A DNA stretch of 64,000 nt from Chitinophagaceae bacterium. GTDB taxonomy: Bacteria; Bacteroidota; Bacteroidia; Chitinophagales; Chitinophagaceae. Positions 1 through 8,429 of the stretch are shown one piece after another. The translations under genes and the position numbers were made by a program. Within the stretch, counting starts at the first letter, position 1; each line of letters begins with the position of its first letter. Location of the stretch: positions 62,001-126,000 of the forward strand of contig JADJPV010000006.1 of the NCBI GenBank assembly GCA_016713085.1, in the 5' to 3' direction. Below the pieces are notes generated by a model. It was not told the DNA's origin, did not search any database, and worked only from the letters and a program-made list of their open reading frames with translations.

Positions 1-357
1 CATACATCCGGGAGCGTAGAAAATATCATTCTCAATACAATAAGCTGCCACTTCACCAACAAAACCGGGGCTTACTAAAAAATCAGCACCTGCACTCATG
101 TAGTCTGTTGCCTGGGCCTTATTTTTTATTGTACCAACTCCAAGTAATAAACCGGGCATTCCTGCATTTCTTACTTCCACCATTTTTTTGAAGTTGCTCA
201 ATGCAGCTTCTCCACGGTTGGTGTATTCAACTGCTTTTACTCCTGCACTATACAATGCTTTCAATACTTCAACACTAACTGTTTCATCAGGATTGAAGTA
301 CAGTGGAAGAATTCCCTGTTGAACTATAGCATCTGTTATTTGTTGTGTTTTGCTCAT
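1..357 (-). CDS. eda: KDPG/KHG aldolase, C-terminus beyond left edge
   Basis: Cytoplasmic class I aldolase that splits 2-keto-3-deoxy-6-phosphogluconate into pyruvate and glyceraldehyde-3-phosphate, the last step of the uronate route encoded here. The visible 119 residues begin MSKTQQITDAIVQQGILPLY, contain the family's early catalytic-Glu region (AVEYTNRGEAAL, about residues 43-54), and continue through GVGTIKNKAQATDYMSAGA and FLVSPGF to FYAPGCM. The Schiff-base lysine would lie just past the left edge. The ATG at 355-357 is chosen because it starts the conserved N-terminus. The gene is downstream of kdgK, whose product it consumes. Identification is firm; only the 3' end is missing. Confidence 0.93.
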   Translation of the reverse strand, partial: MSKTQQITDAIVQQGILPLYFNPDETVSVEVLKALYSAGVKAVEYTNRGEAALSNFKKMVEVRNAGMPGLLLGVGTIKNKAQATDYMSAGADFLVSPGFVGEVAAYCIENDIFYAPGCM

Positions 358-360
358 AAT

Positions 361-502
361 TTAATAGAAACGCTGATTACGCTGATTACAGCGGATAAGC
401 GCAGATTTTTAGTTTAAAAAATAGATAACAGGATTGATTGGAATTTGCCTAATAATCATTTCAGCGAAAATCAGTTTCAATCTGTGTCATCTGTGTTTCT
501 AT
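361..502. repeat. Imperfect inverted-repeat intergenic element
   Basis: The spacer between eda and the yhcH-like gene is bounded by related inverted ends. Plus-strand 364-388 starts atagaaacgctgattac, and the reverse complement of 478-502 starts atagaaacacagatgac. The arms share the outer 8 bases and then the same short-period GAT/AC pattern. Inside are tandem gctgattac units (371-388). The outer bases of the right arm supply the TAG stop of the 499-948 gene. A related right end occurs at 29461-29510. Its function is unknown; it resembles a dispersed non-coding repeat. Confidence 0.55.
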
Positions 503-948
503 ATTTTTACTTTGATCACTAATTTTTTAATCTCCGCATCTCCAATCATCGGTGCATGCACATCTTCCGGAAAGAAAATGGCAAACTGCCCATCAGTTAA
601 TTGAAAGAACATATCAGGTGCATCATTAAAAAACAATACATCCTTTTCATCATTATATTCTCCATTGGGTGATGCGCATTTTTCTCTTGGCTTCCATCCG
701 ATGGTTTCAGTTCCGCTGATGCAAAGCTGTATATCAATATTTTTATTATGACATTCAAACTTCGAAAGACTTGCTTCTTTTGTTTTGCCGGGACCATTAC
801 TGATGATTGCCTTCAATCCTTCTGCAATATCTGACTTGCCAACTTCTGCATTCTTCATATCCGTTTGCTGAATATACTCAAATGCTTTTGCAAATAATGG
901 ATGTGCCGAAAAGTATTTTGGTGCGTTCTGTATTGTATCGATGATCAT
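499..948 (-). CDS. YhcH/YjgK/YiaL (DUF386) family cupin
   Basis: A 149-residue single-domain beta-sandwich (cupin-like) protein of the YhcH/YjgK/YiaL family, whose members act on or sense sugar acids and glycosides; the exact reaction is not settled for most members. Visible family signatures are the central HNKNIDIQLCISG segment (about 67-79) and the C-terminal FFPEDVHAPMIG segment (about 124-135), which supply putative metal ligands. There is no signal peptide, so it is probably cytoplasmic. It sits between eda and kdgK, fitting an accessory step in uronate or sugar-acid handling. Length is normal for the family. The stop codon lies inside the edge of a dispersed repeat. Confidence 0.82.
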   Translation of the reverse strand: MIIDTIQNAPKYFSAHPLFAKAFEYIQQTDMKNAEVGKSDIAEGLKAIISNGPGKTKEASLSKFECHNKNIDIQLCISGTETIGWKPREKCASPNGEYNDEKDVLFFNDAPDMFFQLTDGQFAIFFPEDVHAPMIGDAEIKKLVIKVKI

Positions 949-1021
949 ATTATAAAATTGAAAAGAAACTGAAAAACAAAAGCGGAAGACCGGGCTTCCC
1001 GATCTTCCACTTTCTTATTAT

Positions 1022-2047
1022 TTAACGTTGTACACGGCCGCTTCCATCACCTTTCATCAGTTCTTTTACTTCTGATAAAGTTGCATGATTTAAATCGCCG
1101 GGTATTGTATGTTTCAATGCACTTGCTGCCACACCAAATTCTGCTGCTTCGCCCATCGGCATTCCTGTTACCAATCCGTAAATTAACCCGCTGGCAAAAC
1201 TGTCGCCACTGCCTACACGGTCAACAATGCGAACACTGTATTGTTTTGTGTGATAAAATTCTTTACCATCATATACCAATGCACTCCAGCCATTATCACT
1301 GGCACTGTGACTTTCTCTTAAGGAAGATGCAATGAATTTAAATCCAAACTTCGCCTGCATTTGTTTGAATACATCTTTAAACCCATCCAGGTTTAGTTCA
1401 CCTTTGGTTACATCAGTATGTGCAGCTTTAAAACCAAGTGTTGTATCTGCATCTTCTTCATTACCGATACAAACATCAACATACTGACAAAGTCTTGTCA
1501 TTACTTCTCTTGCTTTCTCTTTGCTCCACAATTTTTTGCGGTAGTTAAGATCAATGCTTGTTGTAATACCTTTTGCTTTAGCAGCTTTTAATGCAGCTTC
1601 AGTTAAAGCAGCAGCTTTATCACTCAACGCAGGTGTAATACCGGTTGTATGAAACCAATCAGCACCTTCAAATATTTTATCAAAGTCAAATTCACTTGCA
1701 TCTACATCTGCAATAGATGCACCTGCACGATCGTATACTACCTGTGATGCACGCATGGAAGCTCCTGTTTCGAGGAAATAAATTCCTAACCTGTCGCCGC
1801 CTCTTGCAACATATTGTGTATCCACACCATAACGGCGCAGATGATTGATTGCTGACTGTCCGATTGGATTAGCGGGCACTTTACTTACAAAGGTTCCGTT
1901 TAAACCATAATTACATAATGCTGCTGCAACATTGGCTTCACCGCCGCCGTATGTTACATCAAACGTATCGGCCTGTACAAAACGTTTGAAATCGGGAGTT
2001 GACAAACGCAACATGATTTCTCCCATTGTTACTACTTTCTTTGACAT
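1022..2047 (-). CDS. kdgK: 2-keto-3-deoxygluconate kinase (PfkB family)
   Basis: A 341-residue cytoplasmic sugar kinase of the PfkB/ribokinase family. It shows the N-terminal substrate-binding glycines (VTYGGGEANVAAAL, about 31-44) and the C-terminal anion-hole/catalytic-base motif DRVGSGDSFASGLIYGL (about 276-292). By family and context it phosphorylates KDG, where the Uxa and Kdu branches meet, to KDPG for Eda. The neighbours are kduI, kduD, uxaC and eda on the same strand. A different PfkB substrate cannot be excluded from sequence alone, but the pathway context strongly favours KDG. Confidence 0.9.
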   Translation of the reverse strand: MSKKVVTMGEIMLRLSTPDFKRFVQADTFDVTYGGGEANVAAALCNYGLNGTFVSKVPANPIGQSAINHLRRYGVDTQYVARGGDRLGIYFLETGASMRASQVVYDRAGASIADVDASEFDFDKIFEGADWFHTTGITPALSDKAAALTEAALKAAKAKGITTSIDLNYRKKLWSKEKAREVMTRLCQYVDVCIGNEEDADTTLGFKAAHTDVTKGELNLDGFKDVFKQMQAKFGFKFIASSLRESHSASDNGWSALVYDGKEFYHTKQYSVRIVDRVGSGDSFASGLIYGLVTGMPMGEAAEFGVAASALKHTIPGDLNHATLSEVKELMKGDGSGRVQR

Positions 2048-2072
2048 TTTTTGTTTGTTTTATTTTTGTTGA

Positions 2073-2976
2073 TTATTTCAATTGTGCCACAGGTGCAGGA
2101 TCCATATCGGTATAAACTAAATTTTCACCGGCCATTCCCCAGATAAATCCATAATTACTTGTGCCGCTTCCAAAATGTGTACTCCATGGTGGTGAAATGA
2201 CTGCTTCATTATTTGACATTACAATATGTCTTGTTTCAGCCGGGTTACCCATGAAGTGAAACAGACGATGTTCAGGAGCCAAATCAAAATAGAAATAGGC
2301 TTCCATTCTGCGTGTATGTGTATGAGGTGGAATTGAATTCCATACACTGCCCGGAGCCAGTGTTGTTAATCCCATTACCAGCTGACAGCTTCTTATACCA
2401 TCAAGATGAATGTATTTGTATACTGTTCTTTTGTTTGCTGTTTCAACTGCACCCAATTCAACAGGTGATGCCTGTTCTTTGGTGAACACTGTTGCAGGAT
2501 AAACTGCATGTGCAGGTGATGATAACAGGTAAAATATTGCCGGTGCTTTTTGGAAGAGGATGCAAAGCTTACTTTTTTGTTCCTTTACCAAGATAAAGAC
2601 AGGACATTTTTTCCAGATCGAATTTTTTACCATCGGCTGTTACAGTTCCTTTACCGCCAACATTAATAATTCCTATTTCTCTTCTTTCTAAAAAGTATTC
2701 TGCTCTTAATTCAGGATGGTTGGGGAGAGTGAGTGTTTTGTTAACCGGTACTGCACCACCAATGATCACACGATCATAATGTGTGTACACAAGTTTCAAC
2801 TCATCATTCACCATCAGGTCCTTTACAAGGAAATTATCAATGAGCTTTTGTGTATCGAACCCTTTTGTTTCTTCCGGACCAACTGCAAATCTTATTTCCA
2901 TTCCATCTTCAACAAATGTGCTTGATTTGTAATCTTTTAATTGGACTGCCGGAACTTTACTGTTTGACTTTTTCAT
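2073..2976 (-). pseudogene. kduI: 5-keto-4-deoxyuronate isomerase, two frameshifts
   Basis: KduI converts 5-keto-4-deoxyuronate (from unsaturated galacturonate) to 2,5-diketo-3-deoxygluconate, the KduD substrate. The N-terminal frame (2976 down to 2569) carries VYTHYDRVIIGGAVPV and YFLERREIGIINVGG and ends at LYLGKGTKK-stop. The C-terminal frame (ending 2073) carries WNSIPPHTHTRRMEAYFYF, ETRHIVMSNNEAVISP and GFIWGMAGENL, including the metal-binding His/Glu region. Adding one A at 2573-2578 and one at 2547-2551 restores a continuous reading, GTKKVSFASSSKKAPAIFYL, that matches family spacing, for about 301 aa. Both sites are A-runs ending in G in the gene direction. Probably homopolymer undercalls; real inactivation or frameshifting are alternatives. 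Confidence 0.88.
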
Positions 2977-2999
2977 TCTTCAAAATTTTGTTTTAACCG

Positions 3000-3025
3000 C
3001 TGTCGGGGTTTTAAACCGCCGACAG
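3000..3025. terminator. Palindrome between kduD and kduI
   Basis: CTGTCGG and CCGACAG arms enclose a further GGTTTTAAACC core, giving a stem of about 11 bp with one bulge. It lies in the spacer between kduD (start 3806, end 3042) and kduI (start 2976). There is no strong T-tract on the minus strand, so it may act as an mRNA-stabilising or attenuating hairpin or be a dispersed palindromic unit rather than a true terminator. Confidence 0.45.
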
Positions 3026-3041
3026 GGTATAATATCATTCA

Positions 3042-3806
3042 TTATCTGGCCATCCATCCTCCGTCAACAAACAACACTGTACCATTTACATAGTCAGATG
3101 CTGATGATGCAAGAAATACAACCGGTCCTTTAAAATCTTCAGGCACACCCCAGCGACCTGCAGGAATACGGCTTAAAATTGATGCGCTTCTTTCAGGATC
3201 TTCACGCAAAGCCTGTGTGTTATTGGTTGCAATATATCCCGGAGCAATCCCATTTACACAAACACCTTTGCTTCCCCACTCATTTCCGAATGCTCTTACC
3301 AAACCGGCAACTGCTGATTTACTTGCAGTGTAGCCCGGCACATTAATACCACCCTGGAAACTTAACAATGAACAGGTGAAAATAATTTTACCACCCCCCT
3401 GCTCAATCATATCTTTTCCAAACTCACGGCCAATAATGAATTGTGCATTGAGGTTAATGTCAATTACTTTATCCCAGTATTCATCAGGATGTTCGGCAGC
3501 AGGTTTACGCATAATAATACCTGCATTATTCACAAGAATATCAATACGTTTATTTTCTGCTTTTACTTTATTGATGAATGCATACAAAGCTGTTCTGTCT
3601 GAAATGTCAACTCTGTGATAAGTGAACTTTCTGCCTGTTGCTTCCACTGCATTTTTAACTGCTGAATAATCTTCAACGATTGATGCACCAACAACGTCTG
3701 CACCTGCCTCTGCCAATGCTGTTGCTATGCCCATTCCTAAACCGGTATCGCAACCTGTTACCAATGCTGTTTTACCGGAAAGATCAAATGATTTTAATGT
3801 GTTCAT
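3042..3806 (-). CDS. kduD: 2-deoxy-D-gluconate 3-dehydrogenase (SDR)
   Basis: A 254-residue short-chain dehydrogenase/reductase. It has the Rossmann motif ALVTGCDTGLGMGIA (about 14-28), the NNAG motif (about 91-94), the catalytic Ser in ACSLL-type context (TCSLLSFQGG), the YTASKSAV active-site Tyr/Lys (about 159-166), and a C-terminal VNGTVLFVDGGWMAR ending typical of KduD. It reduces 2,5-diketo-3-deoxygluconate to KDG. It lies between uxaC and kduI on the same strand with an 8-bp gap to uxaC, so co-transcription is likely. The frame is intact and length matches the family. Confidence 0.92.
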   Translation of the reverse strand: MNTLKSFDLSGKTALVTGCDTGLGMGIATALAEAGADVVGASIVEDYSAVKNAVEATGRKFTYHRVDISDRTALYAFINKVKAENKRIDILVNNAGIIMRKPAAEHPDEYWDKVIDINLNAQFIIGREFGKDMIEQGGGKIIFTCSLLSFQGGINVPGYTASKSAVAGLVRAFGNEWGSKGVCVNGIAPGYIATNNTQALREDPERSASILSRIPAGRWGVPEDFKGPVVFLASSASDYVNGTVLFVDGGWMAR

Positions 3807-3814
3807 ATTGATTG

Positions 3815-5258
3815 TTATAAAGTTTTAGCTGTAAGTTTCTGTGGTTCGTCTAATTGTTGCAGGTTGAAATAATTCTTTGCATTGTTGTAACAGATATCCT
3901 GAATTACCTGACCCACCCATGCAATATCGTTTGGCAGTTCCCCATTCTCAATTTCTTCACCAAACAAATTGCAGAGCAATCTTCTGAAATATTCATGCCT
4001 TGGGAAAGAAAGGAAACTTCTGCTGTCAGTAAGCATACCAATGAATTTGCTGAGTAAACCCATATTGCTGAGCGCATTGATCTGTTTGATCATTCCATCT
4101 TTCTGATCTAAGAACCACCATGCACTGCCCCATTGTACTTTTCCTGCAACAGAACCATCATTGAAATTACCAATCATGGTTGCCATCAATTCATTATCGG
4201 CGGGATTGAGATTATAGATAATTGTTTTCGCCAGCTGATTGTTTGTATCAAGACGGTTTAAAAATTTCGATAATGCTTTTGCCTGTGAGAAATCACCAAT
4301 ACTGTCCCAGCCTGTATCAGGACCCAACTGCTGCAACATTCTTGCGTTGTTATTTCTGAGAGCTCCTAAATGAAATTGCTGCACCCATCCTGCTTCACAA
4401 TCCCACTCTGCAAAATTCACCAGCATTGCACTTTTAAATTTCTTTCTGTCTTCTAATGAGAGTGTGCCGCCAGAACGGACTTTTGCAAAAATGCCAACAA
4501 TCTCTGTTTGGGTATAATCTTCTGCATAAATTTCTTCCAGTCCATGATCGGAAACACCGCACTTGTTTTCTGCAAAGAAAGCATGGCGGTTTTTTAACGC
4601 TGCGATATAATCATTATAAGATCCAATAGAAATATTGGATGCTTTTTCCAAGCCAGAAAGATACTCATTGAATGTAACTGTATCATCCACATTCATTGCC
4701 TTATCGGGACGGAAGGCAGGGTTCATTTTTGTAAACGTATCTTCCTTTCTTAACTGCTGATGATATTCCAGTGAATCAACAGGATCATCAGTTGTGCAGA
4801 TGAGTTTTACATTCATCTTTTTCAGCAAACCCCTTACGCTGTATTCTTTGGTTTGCAATTTTGCCGAACACTCATCATAAATTTTCTTTGCACTGTCTGC
4901 ATTCAGGATATCATGCACATCAAAATAACGTTGCAGTTCAAGATGAGTCCAGTGATAAAGAGGATTACGTAATGTATAAGGAACCGTTGCGGCCCATTGC
5001 TGAAATTTTTCAAAGTCGCTGGCGTCACCTGTAATGAATCGTTCATTTACACCATTGGTACGCATGCCTCTCCATTTGTAATGATCGCCATACAACCAAA
5101 CCTGCGTTAAATTTTCAAAATTGATATCATTGGCTACCTGGTCAGGAATCAAATGATTATGATAATCAATGATCGGCATCCCTTTCGCAAACTCATGATA
5201 GAGTTGCTGGGCTGTTTTGCTTTGGAGCAGGAAGTTTTCGTCTAAAAATTTTTTTCAT
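3815..5258 (-). CDS. uxaC: Glucuronate/galacturonate isomerase, 5'-end frameshift
   Basis: UxaC isomerises D-galacturonate to D-tagaturonate (and glucuronate to fructuronate), first step of the saturated-uronate branch. The uninterrupted frame 3815-5179 (454 aa) has the amidohydrolase-fold metal motif IIDYHNHL, GDHYKWRGMRTNGV, CTTDDPVDSLEYH, QFHLGALRNNN and GMLTDSRSFLSFPRHEYFRR. The family N-terminus is present just upstream in another frame. Starting at ATG 5256-5258 and removing one A from the seven-base run at 5249-5255 reads MKKFLDENFLLQSKTAQQLYHEFAKG and then joins MPIIDYH. So the true start is probably 5258 with one overcalled base; otherwise translation would begin at 5179 without these 26 residues. 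Confidence 0.93.
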
Positions 5259-5426
5259 ATAGCACTTTCATTAAGTGATAAAATGCAATCCCTCACCGGA
5301 GTATTTTTTATACAATCCAAACAGGAAGCCTGATACTGTATAACGAAGACAAATAAAGGACCAGCAGCTTTCGGAAAAAGCAATGCTAAAGTATGAAATC
5401 TGCTTTGGGGCAGGTTTAAAATCTGT

Positions 5427-5458
5427 GCAATCGTTACCGTAAAATCCGATAACGTTGC
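5427..5458. promoter_or_regulatory. Candidate LacI-type operator upstream of uxaC
   Basis: Two inverted half-sites, GCAATCGTTACCG (5427-5439) and CGATAACGTTGC (5447-5458), lie about 170 bp upstream of the uxaC start. The same half-sites occur, more closely spaced, in front of susC/lacI (37991-38020) and GH28 (15391-15420). Binding by the lacI product at 38142 is an inference from similarity and position. Confidence 0.5.
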
Positions 5459-5481
5459 CGGTTATTTTTTATTTACAAAGA

Positions 5482-6835
5482 TCAGTACCTGAATACTTTA
5501 CCGCCAACCATCACTTCCTGTGTCTTTTCATCGAAGGTTGCTTTAAAACCTGTGCGTGATGCAGCAGTAGTCATGATATTGGCAATGGAGTGATAATACC
5601 CCGCTTCTACAGGAGCATTTGGCTGTTTCCGGCTGCGGATACATTCCATCCAGTTACGTACATGCGCCGATGTTAATGCGTCACCACCAGTATTCGCCGA
5701 GGCAACAACTTTTTCGGATTTGGCCAGGTTATATTCTGGTAAGAGGTTTGCCTGCATTCCCATGGCTTCTGCCAGTCTTTGAGTGAGCCACCTTTAGATG
5801 ATACTTTGTTGGTAATTAGATTGAGTTCCCCTCCGTTTGAATAGTAGATCTCAGAAGGGTTTTCATCTCCATTATGCATCCGTGAACCAAAGGTTACCTG
5901 AAACCGCTTGATAAATCATTCTGCGGGCCATAGTCAAATACGGCCGTCATTGTATCCCAGTTCTTTCTTCCATCTTTCCACATATAAATACCGCCGTTGG
6001 CAACCACACTGCGTGGATGTTTTAAACCGGTGAACCAATGCACTGTATCAATCTGGTGACTCATCCACTGACCCGGTAAGCCTGATGAATAAGGCCAGAA
6101 CAAACGGTACTCTAAATATTTTCTCGGATCCCATTTTTCAAAGGGCCTGTTAAGTAAGAAACGTTTCCAGTCGGTATCAGCTTCATTCAGCTGCGCAACC
6201 AATGCAGGTCGGCGCCAGCGTCCGGGCTGGTTTACATTCCATGTTAATTCTACCATAGTAATAGCGCCAAACTTTCCTTCTTTAATAAATTGCTCGGCTG
6301 ACTGATAGTTAGCACCACTTCTTCTTTGCGAACCAATCTGCACAATACGATCGGATGCTTTAATCACTTTCAATGCAGCACGGTTATCTTCCATTGTTTC
6401 TGCAAAAGGTTTTTCAACATAGGCATCGCAACCTGCTTTCACCGCTTCAATGGCATGCAGGGCATGCTGAAAATCGGAAGTGGCAACAAACACTGCATCA
6501 ATATTTTTGAGATTATACAGCTCTTCATTATTTCTGCAGCCAATAATATCATGACCCATTTTTTCTTTCAGGAAATCAGTTCCTTCATTGCGACGTTTGT
6601 TCTATAGATCATATACGGCAACGATATCGAAATTCAATTCTTTGTAATGATTGCTGAAAGATGGAAACAGTGCCTGCCTGAAACGGTCAGAAAAACCAAT
6701 TGCCCCAACACGCACCCGGTCATTGGAGCCAATGATACTGGCATAACTTTTTGCACTAAAGCCCAGGCTTGCTGCGTAAACAGCAGCTGATGCTTTTACT
6801 GACTTCTTGATAAACTCACGGCGGTTTGTTGACAT
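5482..6835 (-). pseudogene. Gfo/Idh/MocA oxidoreductase, three lesions
   Basis: NAD(P)-dependent Gfo/Idh/MocA-family oxidoreductase with a Tat-like signal (NRREFIKKSVKASAAVYAAS, residues 4-23), the kind of exported dehydrogenase common in polysaccharide loci. Recognisable parts are VRVGAIGFSDRFRQ (nucleotide-binding fold), VFVATSDFQHALHAIEAVKAG, the CDAYVEKPFAET motif with the conserved EKP, and a C-terminal alpha/beta domain. It is broken three times: an in-frame TAG at 6602-6604 where the family has Trp (VAVYDL-W-NKRR), a one-base loss near 5899-5905, and a one-base loss near 5772-5773. Repair gives about 451 aa. Substrate unknown. Three lesions, one a clean nonsense change, leave decay and sequence error both open. 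Confidence 0.8.
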
Positions 6836-7071
6836 GGCAAGATATTTATATGAATGATTTCGTTAAGTTATAAATAATCATTGAAGCTCTAACCAGACAG
6901 ATCCGGAACTTCTGCCCACTTGAAAATATAAAATTGAAGTTAACAACAAAAAGCCAAATTGAAACTCGCTTGCCCGAACTAAAGTAATGTGATGCAAACA
7001 GCAGAAGTTTCAACATCCAGCCTCACTTGCAGGAATACTAATGTTTGGGTCAGCATTTCGAAGCACAAAAT

Positions 7072-8259
7072 CTATTTACAACATTCCTTAAACCAATGAT
7101 GGCTTATTTCATAAAGCCTGTACCCTTTTTTGGTCTCAATAAAAGCAAAGTAGATCGTTGGAGGGTTACCATTTTTAGTATTCCGTGTTACCAACATCTT
7201 CCTTAGCCTGTAGCTGTCACCCACCCTCATAATTTCTTTTTTAACCTGAGAGGTGAGGAGGTTATAAAATTCTACCCCTGTGGATGTATATTCAAGTTTG
7301 GTATGGTCGACTATTCTTTTCCTTACCTCATCGTCAATCACTTGTTTAAAACATTTATCAATAAACTTATCTAAAGAAAGCAGTTGGTCGCATACGTATA
7401 AGGTATCCAGTGCAATGCTTCTAAAGTTCTTTAGTCCAGATTCATTTAGTGATGCTACAAAAGTCTTCCAGAATGCCAGAAATTTTAAATCATCTGCATT
7501 CGGTGGCGTTTTGGGTGGTTCCGGTTGGAATGATTCTACCATATATTCTTCCTGCTCAGGAGTAGCTTCAAACAATCCTCTTGCTGTCAGAAAACCGTTT
7601 TTCTTTAAAGTAAATAATTCCTCAACATAATTACCATAAATAGCAATGGCATTGTCACCAACTATCTTAAAATAAGGCTTGGGATATGCATCATTTGCAG
7701 GATAAACAACTCTTTCAGCAAAGTCAATTCTTACAGGTTTTATTTTTGTACGCTTATTGTATGGATGTTCATAATCATCCCCTGCATATGTGCCTGCCCA
7801 ACGTGCATCTTTAGTTTTGTAAACATCGTTGTAAGTGTATTTCTGATGATAGTACACCCCCCTGTCCGCTGAAACATACAATAGTACATTTTTGAATTTC
7901 GAAAAAGGCGGCACACCATAATGATCATAGGCTACAAATTCAATGGTATCTTCAGCAAAGTTACCATACACTTTTTTGAGAATTGAATATCTCGCAATGA
8001 AACCATTATCCATAGAACCCCGTTCATGAGGCAACTCTTCAACTGATATTTTTTCCCCTACAAAAGCAAACAATCGGTTGCTGTCGCTTACACCATAATT
8101 CTTTACAAAGCTTCGGGGGGTGTCAATTAATATTACTGCTTTGTTATTATTTATTCCTGTGTCCTTTATGCGACTGTTAATTGTATCCCTTGGTTGATTG
8201 TTACAACCTAAAAGTAGCATTACAATAAAAGCTGTTGTTACTTGAGGGATGGTTACCAT
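7072..8259 (-). CDS. Hypothetical lipoprotein
   Basis: A 395-residue protein I do not recognise. It starts with a hydrophobic signal ending in a lipobox (MLLLGC, Cys about residue 19), so it should be a lipid-anchored periplasmic or outer-membrane protein. The N-terminal half (about 35-230) is rich in Tyr and beta-forming sequence (FVGEKISVEELPHERG, VLLYVSADRGVYYHQKYTYN). The C-terminal half (about 255-395) is more helical and resembles small domains reporting a 'kinase-like residue' only superficially, so I assign no fold. It interrupts the uxaA-to-uxaC series and has untranslated spacers of 170 and 236 bp on its two sides, suggesting its own promoter. A role in pectin use is not evident. 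Confidence 0.7.
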   Translation of the reverse strand: MVTIPQVTTAFIVMLLLGCNNQPRDTINSRIKDTGINNNKAVILIDTPRSFVKNYGVSDSNRLFAFVGEKISVEELPHERGSMDNGFIARYSILKKVYGNFAEDTIEFVAYDHYGVPPFSKFKNVLLYVSADRGVYYHQKYTYNDVYKTKDARWAGTYAGDDYEHPYNKRTKIKPVRIDFAERVVYPANDAYPKPYFKIVGDNAIAIYGNYVEELFTLKKNGFLTARGLFEATPEQEEYMVESFQPEPPKTPPNADDLKFLAFWKTFVASLNESGLKNFRSIALDTLYVCDQLLSLDKFIDKCFKQVIDDEVRKRIVDHTKLEYTSTGVEFYNLLTSQVKKEIMRVGDSYRLRKMLVTRNTKNGNPPTIYFAFIETKKGYRLYEISHHWFKECCK

Positions 8260-8429
8260 AATGTTGCTGCTAACAGAGTTCGTTGATTAGACTAAGTTAG
8301 GAAGACAGAGAATTATACTGTGTAAATGTTTTACAAAACTTTCCGCCTGCATAGTATCAACACAACTTCTTCAGCAATAGAAACATTGCAGTTACAGTAA
8401 AAACAGAAATAAAAATTAGCAGAGACAGA

